Below, one piece after another: positions 35,889 to 46,321 of a stretch of 64,000 bases of DNA. The notes below the pieces were generated by a model. That model was not told the origin of the DNA and ran no database searches. It saw only the letters and a program-made list of their open reading frames with translations. Positions within the stretch are counted from its first letter, which is position 1. Every line of letters begins with the position of its first letter. The translations under genes and the position numbers were made by a program. This DNA comes from Jacaranda mimosifolia (taxonomy: Eukaryota; Streptophyta; Magnoliopsida; Lamiales; Bignoniaceae): assembly GCA_018894105.1 (NCBI GenBank), contig CM032117.1, forward strand, positions 32,344,501 to 32,408,500. Direction: 5' to 3'.

Positions 35889-36335
35889 ATTTAGGGATAT
35901 GGGATATGGTGAGCAGAGGCACGAACCGTCTGAGAGACTGAGTACGAAGTGGTCGGTGACGACGGTAACTGTGTGACTGGACTGGAGCGTACAGCGTAGT
36001 GAGGACGTGAATTGGACTGCTGCCTTGATAAGTGGATGACCGGTGAATTTGGGGAAAGCCCGTAGGGATTGGGGGGTGAGAGAAAGCACGGCTGTAGGCT
36101 ATGTGGAGTGAGAAGGAGCAGATTACAGCCAGAGTGAGTGTTTGAAAACTGAAAAGTGAAGAGGCCGTGGGGACTGCTGGACTGGAGGGTGAGACCGTGA
36201 GAGAAAGCACGGCTGGGCTGCGCGAAGTGAGAAGAAGCAGAATATGGAGGCTGGAGTGACTGAGCAACAGAGCAAGTGTTTGAAAAGTGGAGAAATAAGT
36301 TTTTAGGGTTTACACCTTTACACATTCAGGTTTAG
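35889..36335 (-). promoter_or_regulatory. Likely promoter and 5' untranslated exon of the hAT gene
   Basis: On the minus strand a TATA box (tatataaaa at 36367-36375) lies about 40-80 bases upstream of a pyrimidine-rich, GC-richer exon-like stretch. That stretch ends at 35889 with a good donor (aaat|gtaagtcc). The next exon starts at 34349 after gtgtgacag. Several overlapping Ser/Pro/His-rich frames (up to 144 residues, 36325-35891) come from ctc and cac repeats here. I treat them as non-coding leader. The 1.5-kb intron 35888-34350 holds no recognisable gene. Confidence 0.5.
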
Positions 36336-36389
36336 TTTAATAGTTTTATTTAAATATATTTATGTATTTTTATATAAAAAATATATATT

Positions 36390-36588
36390 ATTAGTATATA
36401 AAAAATCGGTTCGGTTCGGTTTGGATTGGATCGGTTTTTCAGGCTCAAACCGAAAACCGAACCGAACCGATCGGTTATAAAAAATTAAATCCAATTTAAA
36501 CCAAAAAAAATCGGTTTTGATCGGTTTTCGATTTTTTGGATCGGTTCGTCGGTTTTTTTTTGGATTGGATTGGATTTGAACACCCCTA
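36390..36588. repeat. Right subterminal repeats of the hAT element
   Basis: Many copies of tcggttcggttcgg, ggatcggttt and ggattggattgg fill the last 200 bp. The same words, inverted, fill the first 200 bp of both left-end copies. In hAT elements such subterminal repeats bind the transposase, which is known for the family. Here the role is inferred. Confidence 0.75.
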
Positions 36589-36596
36589 CTTAGATG

Positions 36597-37104
36597 TGAG
36601 GGTATGAACATTAAGAAGCGGATTCAAGCTAAATTACCCAAACTATTCAAACTCAAAAGATTTTAGAAAAAAATTCCAGTACATAGGATATTGTATTACA
36701 AACATGATGCAAAATCAATTTTCTTTTCTTTCCTTTTCGGTTTTTTTTTTTTTTTTTTTGGTTCAGTTGAAACATCATCTCCAAAGATGGGGTTTGAACC
36801 AATGACTACAACTTGTGCATTATATCAAAATTGTGTGCAAGAATATTACAAAGATTAACAACACAATCACAACGGTCTCAGTCTAATGTCTACGTGCTAC
36901 AATTTGTACCATTGTGCATTTTATGAATACAAGCAATTACAAAGGGAGGAGCAAGAGATGCTGCCAACAGTGTGAGATTAAAAATCTACAAGCTTTGTCA
37001 GGCCTTGTCACAGAAGCAAGGAAGAGAATAGTCCTCCACCGATTCCTTTCCAACATCAGCCATTTCTCAGACATTAAGATGAGGTTAAGTCCTACAACAA
37101 ACTC
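36597..37104. other. Flank right of the hAT element, no gene supported
   Basis: It contains a T run of about 18 at 36740-36759 and overlapping 67-70-codon frames on both strands at 36914-37140. Neither frame has a recognisable domain and each is the shadow of the other. The segment 36990-37100 resembles the tandem repeat that follows. Confidence 0.45.
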
Positions 37105-38515
37105 CTTTAAGACTTTAGTAGCTTGAGTGCTTAGCATCATTAACCAAGGGAGCAGTCAACAAATTCCACCAACAACCAAAAGGCAAGATTGGCCATGCAG
37201 GGTTTTAAGTTCAAATTCCCCAGAACAAGGTTAAAATCCCTAAAACCTTTTCTCTTTTTCTTAAATATCTTCTTATTTTATGATTCTCATTAAACATTAG
37301 TAGATCACAACTTATACATTCAAAAAACTAAATATATAAATATCCTACTATATGCATTTAAACAAATTATATAAATCCAATCTTTAATTAGATCATCTGT
37401 CAGGATAAAGTTTGCTTATAGATTGCAATGACCTACAAACAAAATCAGCTTGGCAAAATATAATACGATATCAAGGGAATGGCAGCATATCCACAATCAG
37501 TGTTCAACAAAACTTATTTTCAGAAATGCCATTATGGTGGAGCTTTGGAACTTTGGAGAAGGGCTCTTTGATTTTGGAGCTGTGGTCTTGGTTTTCAGCC
37601 GCTTGGGTCATTTCTAGTGCAAAACAACAAATTTTAGGAGATGTGTATGAGCGAAGGGGAAAATCCATGAAGACTTTATCAGTCAAAGCTTAACATCATG
37701 AATTGAGGGAACAATGCTAATTTATGCCTCAAAGTCCACTAACAACCAGAATATTGCAACCAAAACAGCAAGTCTCCAGAATCAAGTTAAACACCTTAAA
37801 GACTTCAGTAGCCCGTGCTTAGCATGGTAAGTCTAAGGAATAGGGATAGTTACAAGGACCAATCAACAAATCCCACCAGAAACAGATGCAAGGTTAATTA
37901 AAGCAGGGTTGGAATTTTCAAATCCAACAGCTCACTAGAATTCGAGTAAAATCCCTGAGGACTTTAATAGGCAGAGTATAACTCCATTAGTTAAGGTAGT
38001 AGTGAAAGATTAAGCTATATAAGGTTCCAATTGTCAAAATCAGCAAGGTCGAGACACAAATTAAAACCCCATATGACTTCAGTAGAGCTAAACATCATAA
38101 GTCCATAGATAAGGGATAACTCAAGTCTCCTGTCTTATAATTACAAGGTCCAACCATCAAATTCCATAAATAACCATAACCAGAGTTAACCAGTGTTCCA
38201 ATTTACGAGTTCAGCAAGTCTCCAGGATAAGATAGAGTCTCTAAAGGCTTCAGCATCTAAAGAAAAACATCATTAGCCAAGGGAACAGAGATCAAGGACA
38301 AGCAGAAAGGGTAGAGGCTAGGCACAACACACTAATTGCTAGAGACATAAAATGCCAACAACAAGGATCACCATGCCAACAGCCTGCAAACAAAGCCTTC
38401 AAGATTCATATAACTCTTTAGTAAATACATTCAACAACCAAATCCTCAATACCCATGCAAACTCCAATTTTCAAATTTAGCAAGTCCAGCAAATTCAAGG
38501 CCACCCCAGCAAACA
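37105..38515. repeat. Degenerate tandem repeat, unit about 115-170 bp
   Basis: A core like aaagacttcagtagc, then aacatcat and a form of agccaagggaacag, recurs at about 37110, 37668, 37797, 37958, 38078 and 38243. Most units also carry caacaaattccaccaacaac and a form of cagcaagtctccagaa. Units are 115-170 bp, except that the first two are separated by an unrelated 410-bp stretch (37250-37660). Identity between units is low, about 60-70 percent. Open frames at 37412-37693 fall in the spacer and show no domain. Confidence 0.6.
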
Positions 38516-39020
38516 GAATATAGAAGCAAAGAAATTACAGTAATGAAATGTGTTATGCGTTAAAGCAAAGTATAGAGACCAAACCACCAGCTGTGTGATC
38601 CATCTCTAAATTCCATAATTCAGATACCATAGGGTGTGTTTTAGTCATGTAAACCAACACAGAATGCTCAACTAGTCAATTTTGGTCAAAGGCCACCACA
38701 GTTAGGAGGCAGACCTCATTGAAAGTTGACCACTTCAGCAGCGATACCCATAAAAAAGTCCTCTTATTTTTCACAATTAAATATCTATATATCTATATAT
38801 ATTATATAAAACAGAACTTGATATAGAAAACTTCCTCTAATCTAATCTAACAAAAAAAAAAACAACAAAAAAAAAACAACATAAACTTTTATCCTCCTTT
38901 TTTCTATTCTAATACCAAAAGCCACAATGAAGCTTTCCAAACCATCCAAAGATATAAACAACACTAAAAACAAAATTATGTAAGTACTTCAAAACCCGAA
39001 ACAAACAACAATGTTACTTC
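38516..39020. other. Flank left of the copia element, no gene seen
   Basis: AT-rich sequence with short A and AT runs (38775-38880). The sequence before 39020 continues at 43462 beyond the copia insertion, so 38516-39025 and 43462-43592 are one older flank. Confidence 0.5.
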
Positions 39021-39025
39021 CAACC

Positions 39026-39249
39026 TATTAGTGCTTCCACCTATTCAACATCTTGTTGACTTGTTCTCCTATGTTTTAGCAACTAACTGCATTTAGTTTA
39101 TTTGAATTAATTTGAATAGTCTCCTACCTTTTAGGAGCTCTAGTTGTTAGTTTGTTTTCATTTTTGATTCACTTTCTCTGTGTATATAAACTGATGAGTT
39201 ATTGATGAATATATACAAATTCATTTTCAAGCTTTGCCATAACTCTTTA
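39026..39249 (+). repeat. Copia 5' LTR
   Basis: It begins tattagtgcttccacc and ends aactcttta, directly followed by the primer-binding site. A TATA box (tatataaa, 39183-39190) is present. Unusually the ends are TA...TA instead of TG...CA. The other LTR has the same ends. Confidence 0.9.
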
Positions 39250-39266
39250 TGGTATCAGAGCTTGGG
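39250..39266 (+). promoter_or_regulatory. Primer-binding site, initiator Met tRNA type
   Basis: tggtatcagagcttggg abuts the 5' LTR with no spacer. The first 12 bases are the standard plant copia site complementary to the 3' end of initiator Met tRNA. Confidence 0.9.
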
Positions 39267-39394
39267 ATTCATTTTCAACCTCGAAGCAAGCTTGGGATGC
39301 ATTACACACTCTGTATACCAACAAATCGCATACCAGAATATTCAGCCTCCGCCACTCTTTACAAACCATCACCAAGGACTCCAAAACTATCAGT

Positions 39395-39770
39395 TCGAAC
39401 CATTGCAGACGAACTCGCAACAACAAGTGCTCCCATCACCAATGAAGAACTGGTAATCAAAATTCTAAGTGGTCTTAGTCCAGAATACGAGTCCATCTCA
39501 TCAGCCATTCAAGCTCGTGATGCAGCCATCACATATGAAGAATTATTTGATAAGCATCTTAATTGGGAACTCTTCCTTAAACATGTTGATACTCCCAAAT
39601 CTATTCCACAGATCACTGCAGTAGTTGTCAAAAAGGCTAACATCAACACTCCTTCATCATGCAACAATCGAAGAGACCTACAATTCTCACAACAGGCCCC
39701 TTGGCGATCTCAACTAAATCGAAATCAACCCCATCGCGTCCCTTCCCTCAAGCAGAACAGTTTTCCATAG
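39395..39770 (+). pseudogene. Copia gag, N-terminal part missing
   Basis: The plus frame that is open from 39249 to 39770 matches copia-type gag (UBN2 family) only in its C-terminal half. Recognisable parts are TIADELATTSAPITNEELV and ILSGLSPEYESISSAIQ, then a YEELFDK stretch near residue 95. Only about 145 bases separate the primer-binding site from this part, so most of the N-terminal half is deleted. Near 39700-39760 the frame must shift to reach the zinc knuckle. Gag forms the particle that packages the RNA. Confidence 0.8.
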
Positions 39771-41245
39771 TACAGTGTCAACTCTGTGATAAATTTGGAC
39801 ATACTGCTCAAGTTTGTCAATCGAGGTCACACAATCATGAAGAAGCAAAATCCAATTTTGCCTCCCGATCCACTGATACCACACCATCTTGGATCTTAGA
39901 TATTGGTGCATCGCATCATCTCACTGTCGATCCTCACAATCTTTATTCTACTAAGGACTATTGTGGAAGTGACGCAATTTCAATAGGTGATGGTAGCATG
40001 ATTCCTATAACTTATACTGGTTCTGCTAAAGTAAATTCGTCTAATTCTTCTTTCAAGCTTTCAAATACCGTATGTGAACCTTCAATTAAACAAAATCTTA
40101 TTTCTGTATCTAAATTTTGCAAAGAAAATCTAACATCTATTGAATTCTTTCCATCTAAATTTTGGGTGAAGGATCTGAGCACGGGTACTCCACTGGTGTG
40201 CGGCCGGAGTAAAGATGGACTCTATGAGTGGCCCAACTGCAACAATCAACTGTCCTACTTTGCTACAACCAAAACTTCAGTACCACTTTGGCATCAAAGA
40301 TTGGGACATCCCAACTCTCGCACTTTACATTTTATTTTAAATAAATTTTCATTGCCAGTTTCTACAAAAGAACCCTTATCTTTTTGTAATGCTTGCACAT
40401 CAAATAAAATTCATCGTTTAACATTTCACCAAAACACATTGTTCAATGATGCACCACTCAAAAGAATTTTCAGTGATTTATGGGGCCCTTTTCCAGTAGT
40501 ATCAGTTGATAAAAAATTGTATTACTACATTTTTGTTGATCAATATACCAAATATATTTGGTTGTATACAATTAAAAACAAAAATGAGGTCCAATCAATA
40601 TTCCAAAAGTTTCATCCGTTGGTTGAAAATTATTTCAAAATAAAGATTGTGTCACTATACATAGATGTTGGTGGTGAATTTAAGAGCCTAGATCCCTATC
40701 TTCAATCGAAAGGCATAGAACATTTACTTTCCCCACCATACACACCACAACGAGTTGCTTTAGCTGAACGTCGACATAGGCACATCGTAGAGACAACTAA
40801 AACACTACCGCACCAAGCTTCACTGCCGTCAAATTTTTGGAGTTTTGCTTGTCATCATGCTGTGTATCTCATTAATCACCTTCCCACACCACATCTAAAA
40901 AATGATTCTCCGTATAAAAAATTATTTGGAAAAGAACCAAAGTATCAAACTTTAAAAATATTTGATTGTCTTTGCTATCCTTGGCTAAAATCGTACACAC
41001 AAAATAAACTCGAACCCTGATCTAAACCGTATGTGTATCTAGGGTTCTCCTTGCAACACCACTGTCATCAATGTTTTAAGCCATTGACACAAAAAATCTT
41101 CTTATCCCGTGATGTTAAATTTTGTGAGGATATTTTTCCATTTGAAAATATTTTCTTCCATCTTAAAAAAAAAAAAAATCAAAAGTTGATTGGTACAATA
41201 TTTTTAATACTGATACTACCCCAGATTTGTCCCATATCTCGCTAG
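39659..41245 (+). pseudogene. Copia zinc knuckle, protease and integrase
   Basis: The 453-codon open frame 39659-41020 holds, in order: a CCHC knuckle (C40, C43, H48, C53, from CQLCDKFGHTAQVC); protease with ILDIGASHH (D81, where Thr or Ser normally follows the Asp but Ile is present); GAG-pre-integrase with the HHCC zinc site (H212, H217, C243, C246); and the integrase core, with D273 in SDLWGP, D336 in YIDVGGEF and E370 in ALAERRHRH. It stops with tga at 41018-41020. The same polyprotein clearly continues beyond it (VYLGFS at 41033 to SRDVKFCEDIFPFEN near 41150), then degrades in an A run at 41166. The DDE triad is kept. The protease change and the stop make it non-functional. Confidence 0.9.
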
Positions 41246-41471
41246 ACATTCCCATACCTATTTCTATTATCTCTCAACAGCCGGCCATTTATGCGAGTTC
41301 CTTTCCTTCGGTTGTGCCCCGTCCGAGTCCACCGATCACAGGTAATTCTTCCTTAATCTCTCCATTACACCCTTCTCAGGAATTGACCCAATCCTTAAGC
41401 CCCCTTTTCACATATTACCGTCACCCAAACCTTCCCCTCGGCCAACCTCAGAAACTCAAATTTCTGCTCCA

Positions 41472-41629
41472 ATGTCCAACGCCCCAGCCGAAACACTTAA
41501 TCCACAGCCACCATCGAGCCAAATCGTGTCACCACACGATCCCAAATGACCAACACCCCAGCCGAAACACTCAATCCACAGCCACCCACAGCTACAATCG
41601 AGCCAAATCGTGTCACCACACGATCCCAA
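41472..41629 (+). repeat. Tandem duplication of about 74 bp in the copia linker
   Basis: atgtccaacgccccagccga at 41472 is repeated as atgaccaacaccccagccga at 41546. Both are followed by aacacttaatccacagccac-type sequence and by gagccaaatcgtgtcaccac. The second copy has a 9-base insertion. It lies in the poorly conserved spacer between integrase and reverse transcriptase. Confidence 0.9.
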
Positions 41630-41659
41630 AATCAAATTTTCAAACCAAAGAAAGTATTT

Positions 41660-43215
41660 GATTATACAGCTTTCCTATCTTCCAAAATACCCACCACATT
41701 CCAACAAGCCGCCAAATACCCTCACCGAAAAATAGCCATGAAAGAGGAATTTGATGCCTTACAAAGGAATCAGACATGGGAACTAGTACCAAGGGATCCC
41801 AATGCCAATGTGGTTGACTGTAAATGGATATTTAGAATAAAGAACAAGCCTGACAACACTATCAATCGCTACAAAGCCAAGCTTGTAGCCAAGGGATTCA
41901 CTTAAAGGGCGGGTATAGATTATCATTCCACTTTCAGTTTAGTTGTCAAACTAACAACAATGCGCCTTGTTTTGTGTCCCTAGCTGTTCAAAATAATTGG
42001 GAATTGAATCAGCTCGATGTCAACAATGCATTCATGCAAGGTCACTTAGATGAAAAAGTTTTCATGTAGCAACCTCCAGGTTTTGAAGATCCAGATCGGC
42101 CGTTGCATGTCTGCCATTTAAAAAAAGCAATCTATGGGCTTGCTTAGACAAGCCCCACAACAGTGGTACAAAGAACTAACAAAGTTTCTGTTGCAAATGA
42201 GGTTCAGAAAGTCAAAGTCAGATTTTTCTCTCTTTATTCGTACCAGCCATGGAGTCTTTATCTATCTTCTGGTATATGTAGACGATATTATCATAACTAG
42301 GAATAACTCTACAACAGTTCAACAGGTTGTTTCTTTCCTTTCAAACAAGTTCTCACTTAAAAATCTTGGTGCACTGAAATATTTTCTGGGTATAGAGTTG
42401 AATACTACAGCTGATGGCTTACTTCTGTCGCAGTCGAAGTATATTATTGGTATTCTAAATGAGACAGGAATGAATGATAGTAAGGGCATGCACGCTCCAA
42501 TGAGTTCATCACAAATTCTGACTGCTCATGATGGAAGCAATCTGACGGATGCTACTGAGTACCGAAAAGTATTAGGAAAATTGCAATATCTGTCGTTCAC
42601 AAGGCCGGACATTTCATATTCAGTCAATAAATTGTCCCAGTTTGTGCACTGTCTGTCTGACACTCATTGGAGAGCAGTGAAATGAATTATGCGTTATTTG
42701 AAGCAAACTGCTCATTATGGTCTCTGTATCACTCGTCATTCCGACAATAATCTGTATATGTATTCAGATGCTGATTGGGTGGGAGATCATACTAATCGTG
42801 CCTCCACTATAGGTTACATACTCTATTTTGGTCGGAGTCCTATTAGCTGGTCATCAAAAAAACAATCGACGGTAGCACGATCTTCCACAGAAGCTGAATA
42901 TTGGGCTATTGCTAGTGCTGCATCTAAAACACTTTGGGTGATGAACTTGCTAAAGAAGCTTGAGGTACCTCTTTCTAAGCCCTCAAAGATCTTCTGTGAC
43001 AACCTTGGGGCTACATATCGCTGTCAAAATCCTGTCCTGCACAGTAAGATGAAGCATCTTGAAGTTGATATCCACTTTGTTTAGGATCATGTCGAGCACA
43101 AAAACTTTGATTTCATGCATGTGCATGCTGCTAATCAATTGGCCGATACCCTCACCAAAGCACTTCCAAAGGCTGTCTTTTCTCATCATCTATCCAAGTT
43201 AGGTGTTGTCCCTCA
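41660..43215 (+). pseudogene. Copia reverse transcriptase and RNase H, broken
   Basis: RT begins near 41690 (TFQQAAKYP, then KEEFDALQRNQTWELVP and KWIFRIK). It hits taa at 41903-41905, shifts frame near 41975, shows LDVNNAFMQGHLDEK at 42016-42060, then tag at 42067-42069, and shifts again near 42140. From 42134 the frame is open for 183 codons with YVDD at residues 48-51 (about 42275) and FLGIEL. tga at 42683-42685 precedes RNase H. That domain keeps its acidic residues in SDADWVGD, STEAEY and FCDNLGA, then has tag at 43082-43084, and ends VVPQPLT just before the polypurine tract. Catalytic motifs survive, but at least four stops and two frameshifts silence it. Confidence 0.9.
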
Positions 43216-43223
43216 ACCCCTAA

Positions 43224-43236
43224 CTTGAGGGGGGCG
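43224..43236 (+). promoter_or_regulatory. Polypurine tract of the copia element
   Basis: The tract ttgaggggggcg precedes the 3' LTR start tattagtg. It overlaps the end of the polyprotein frame, as is usual in this group. Confidence 0.8.
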
Positions 43237-43461
43237 TATTAGTGCTTCCACCTACTCAACATCTTGTTGACTTGTTCTCTTATGTTTTAGCAACTAAACT
43301 GCATTTAGTTTATTTGAATTAATTTGAATAGTCTCCTACCTTTTAGGAGCTCTAGTTTTTAGTTTGTTTTCATTTTTGATTCACTTTTTCTGTGTATATA
43401 AACTGATGAGTTATTGATGAATATATACAACTTTATTTTCAAGCTTTGCCATAACTATTTA
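43237..43461 (+). repeat. Copia 3' LTR
   Basis: 225 bp, aligned end to end with 39026-39249 with about nine differences, including one extra A in caactaaactgc. It has the TATA box tatataaa at 43395-43402. It ends ctattta, followed by the target duplication caacc. Confidence 0.9.
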
Positions 43462-43592
43462 CAACCCACCTTCACAGCTCATACAAAGCAAACAAAGAAA
43501 TGGCTAAAACATGGAAATCTAAAAAACAAGCACTTCATAGAAATCAAACAACAAAAGAAAGGTATTGGAATTATCCACCAACACACATAAAT

Positions 43593-45718
43593 TGTTGGAA
43601 TAGTGCCCCCAAAGTCAATTAGAATTGGCATGTAATAACTACTCCAATTGTCAGACAATCTTGATTGAGTGATATTTTATAAAATGGTCGTCTTCATCTT
43701 ATGCTTTTTATACTTCACTTGTATTTAGTTGAAGCCCATAAATCTTGCAAGACTATGGGACTTGGTCATGAATATAATGGTGATAGTCATAAAATCTTAT
43801 GAGAAAGGGTATCTAAGGTTTAAATAGAATTGCACTAACGATGCATACTCCAAGGGGTTAGATATTGCCATGTTTCATGGGCAATCTATGTTAGACATAG
43901 TTGCATGTTAGTGGGTGCCTGTTAGAGAACAAGTTCATTGAAGGCTTGCCAAGAGAATCCACTAGATAACCATAGTGGCACGTCGGTTGTGGCAAGTTTT
44001 CAAGCTTACGATAGTGCATATAATTAGTCCTTTGACTCGAGGATTCATAGTAACCTTGTGTTTAAGTCTTATGATTTAACTTTGCCCTGACCACGTAGCG
44101 GGTCATCCAGGGTTTAGATTGGGCATGAGCTACTAAATACGGAGGTTTGTGAGATCTAAGAAGGGATTCATTTCCTCATTGTTGTGAAGAATGAGTACAT
44201 CTCCTATATAATCTATAATGATCGATTCCTAGAAATCTTTGTGCAAGGTAGTATGACAATTTGGAAAAGGTGTTTTCCAAAGTTGAGGTCATAAAGGAAA
44301 ATCAAACATTAGATGTACATACATAGTTATTGAGACTATTAGAGAGCTGATACATATCTTGCCCTAAGCCTCTTTTGGGAGATAGGAGATAGAAGGACCG
44401 TATTTGCATGGTAGGTATAAGCTATAATGGCTCATCAAGATATAATTCATTCATCTAATTAGTTGGGCTCCATGGGCTTGTTGCTAGACATTGACCATAG
44501 AGATTGAGTTTTCTTCAATTAATAGAGATTAATTGAAATAGTTATTAGCTTAAATGAGTTTAAACTAATACGAATATTTTCATATTCAAAATATCACAAT
44601 AAGTTGTGTGCCTATGTCCAATGAATGGATGAACATAATGGGCCACACACAAAATCCTAAGGAAACTCTTATTTGATGGAAGGAATTTTATAAAGAGCTA
44701 GAAAATTGCTTGCTGGGCGTTTTTGCCTAAGGAGAAAGAAATTGACTAATTAATCAAAATAATTTAAGAAGCTAAATTAGACTAATTAAATTAAGGTGTT
44801 AATTTAATTGGTACCATATGATTATTAATTAGTCAAGTTAACTTAAGGAGTTAAGCTAGCTCTAGTTAACTTAAAGAGTTAAGCTTAAGGAGTTAAGTTA
44901 AATTAATTAAATTAAAGAGTTAATTTAATTAAATGAGGAATTCAAGTTTTGAAGGGAAATCAAATGGAAGAGTCCATTTGAACTATGCAAGTTGGCATTT
45001 CAATTTATGAAAAGAAATGCAAATGCAAATTCAAGTTAAATAAAGATTTAGCAAGTTAGCAAGTTGGCACACCTTCATGGAGAGTGTGATGGAAGCCTTC
45101 TCCCCTATAAATACATGTGGCCAGCCACTTGGTGCGATTATTCAAGCCTTCACATTTTCTCTCCAAAAGGTGGTATAATTCATGTGTTGAGTAACCACCT
45201 CCTAGATTTCCTCCTCATTCTCTCTTCCTCCAAAATCGCCACCCTCCATCATCCTCTTCTCCCTCTCTTCTCTAGAAAAATGAGGTAGATTGAGTGATAT
45301 TCCTGGGTGTGTGGACTATACATTATAGGTTCCACACTTGGGGAACTTAGAGTTGGTTGATTGAATCATTTTTGTGGCCGATTTGGTGCTTTGATTGGGT
45401 GACCAAGGAGCTAACTTTTCTCCTGAATTTTAGCTAGCAACTAACTGTTTTGGTGGTTAAAGAGTGTGCAAATTTTGTTGAATTTTGGAGGGTTGGAAGT
45501 GGAGAAACCAGATCAAGGTGTTGGAGCTTGTTGATCTTCAATTGGAAGAGTCCTTTGAGAGATTTACTTGATTCATTTGATTCCTTCCTCAAAGGTAATT
45601 TTCAGCCTTTAAATCTTAAATTTTGGCATGTAGTTTGATCCTTGGGAAGGAGATGATTAGTTTAGTTTTGCCTCTTTTTGATTTAATTTTATGGATTCTA
45701 ATCCATCTCCTACCTTCA
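43593..45718 (+). repeat. 5' LTR of a long-LTR copia element
   Basis: It begins tgttggaatagtgccccc and ends ctaccttca, 2126 bp, and is followed two bases later by a primer-binding site. It aligns with the minus-strand solo LTR at 9663-20752. Shared blocks are ttagtcctttgac, gggtcat, gagatctaag, a form of gatcgattcc, ttgggagata and gaccgtatttgcatgg. The cluster of aacttaaagagttaag-type repeats lies at 44750-44940 and the TATA box at 45106-45113. The 74-codon frame at 45064-45288 lies in the R region and is not gene-like. SIRE/Maximus-type affinity is an inference from LTR length and gag. Confidence 0.85.
45106..45113 (+). promoter_or_regulatory. TATA box of the long copia LTR
   Basis: tataaata in cctataaatacatgtggcca. 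The solo LTR has cctataaatagg at the same place, so this is the likely core promoter. Confidence 0.65.
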
Positions 45719-45720
45719 AG

Positions 45721-45734
45721 TGGTATCGAAGCCA
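45721..45734 (+). promoter_or_regulatory. Primer-binding site of the long-LTR copia element
   Basis: tggtatcgaagcca, two bases after the LTR. It matches the initiator Met site tggtatcagagcca except for a swapped ag/ga pair. It fixes the LTR at 43593-45718 as the 5' LTR. Confidence 0.8.
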
Positions 45735-46235
45735 TCTTTATGCCTAAATTGCAATTTTAGTGAATTGATTCATGTGATGGATTGATTCTAGATCTCCAAA
45801 TACTTGATTCAATTGATAAATTTGAGTATTTGGGGATTTTGCATGTGGCTCTAGTCGTATTGAATTGAAATATGTCAATATGTGTTTAAGTGTTATTCTG
45901 CATGTTGGCATGAGTTTTTATTCAAATCTTTTGATGTTAAATGTTGATTTAGCATTGGATGATGTTATATGTTGATATAGAATGTTAATTATAGATTTAA
46001 TGTGTTTTGGCTATTTTGGGATCCAATTAGATAGGGGTCAATTGGAAATTTTTGGAGAATTTGATTCTTACATAGATTTGATTTTTGAAGCATATTTGAG
46101 CACTTTAATTTCCCGTTAGAGTTAATAATCTGAAAATTTATCAAAATGTATGTGGAATGATGATATGGAAATTTCCAAGTAATTGGAGATGGCAAAAATT
46201 TGAAAAGACACAAAATAGTGCCATTGGCACTAAGT

Positions 46236-46321
46236 CGGCAAGGCTACTACCAGGCTGCCCAACCACTGGCGCGCTGTGTGCTGTTGCGCGCGTGGGCAAG
46301 CGATTGGGTGGCATCTTGCCG
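46236..46321 (+). promoter_or_regulatory. Predicted three-stem nested fold in the copia leader
   Basis: Three complementary pairs are nested symmetrically: cggcaag (46236-46242) with cttgccg (46315-46321); tgccca (46256-46261) with tgggca (46293-46298); gcgcgc (46269-46274) with gcgcgc (46286-46291). The apical loop is 11 bases. All pairs are perfect. The patch is much richer in GC than the rest of the leader. A role in RNA packaging or translation start is only a suggestion from position. Confidence 0.45.

Larger units (their letters stand above)
30120..36588 (-). mobile_element. hAT DNA transposon with near-complete transposase gene
   Basis: The left end taggggtgttc (30120) and right end gaacaccccta (36588) are perfect 11-bp inverted repeats. 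The flanks are cttagatg at 30112-30119 and again at 36589-36596, an exact 8-bp target duplication as expected for hAT. Inside are subterminal repeats at both ends, a spliced BED-finger transposase gene on the minus strand and a tandem duplication of the left end. Intact ends and duplication suggest a fairly recent insertion. The gene itself has one visible frameshift. Confidence 0.95.
39026..43461 (+). mobile_element. Complete Ty1/copia element with short LTRs, coding region broken
   Basis: LTRs of 224 and 225 bp enclose a 3.99-kb interior. caacc is present at 39021-39025 and 43462-43466, an exact 5-bp target duplication. The order is LTR, primer-binding site, gag, protease, integrase, RT, RNase H, polypurine tract, LTR, which is the copia order. 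Short LTRs, the gag type and the end of the polyprotein suggest the Ale/Retrofit lineage (inference). Several stops and frameshifts break the single long frame such elements normally have. LTRs differ at about nine sites (roughly 96 percent identical), so it is younger than the gypsy elements on the left. Confidence 0.95.

Noticed and set aside
35793..36325. Overlapping Ser/Pro/His-rich frames of 98, 137 and 144 residues on the minus strand
   Set aside because: Three frames overlap in the same pyrimidine-rich stretch, none has a domain, and a good splice donor ends the stretch. It fits the untranslated first exon of the hAT gene better.
37412..37693. 93-residue frame and its minus shadow (37504-37686)
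   Set aside because: The frame lies in a spacer of a degenerate repeat, and both strands are open by chance. No domain is recognised.
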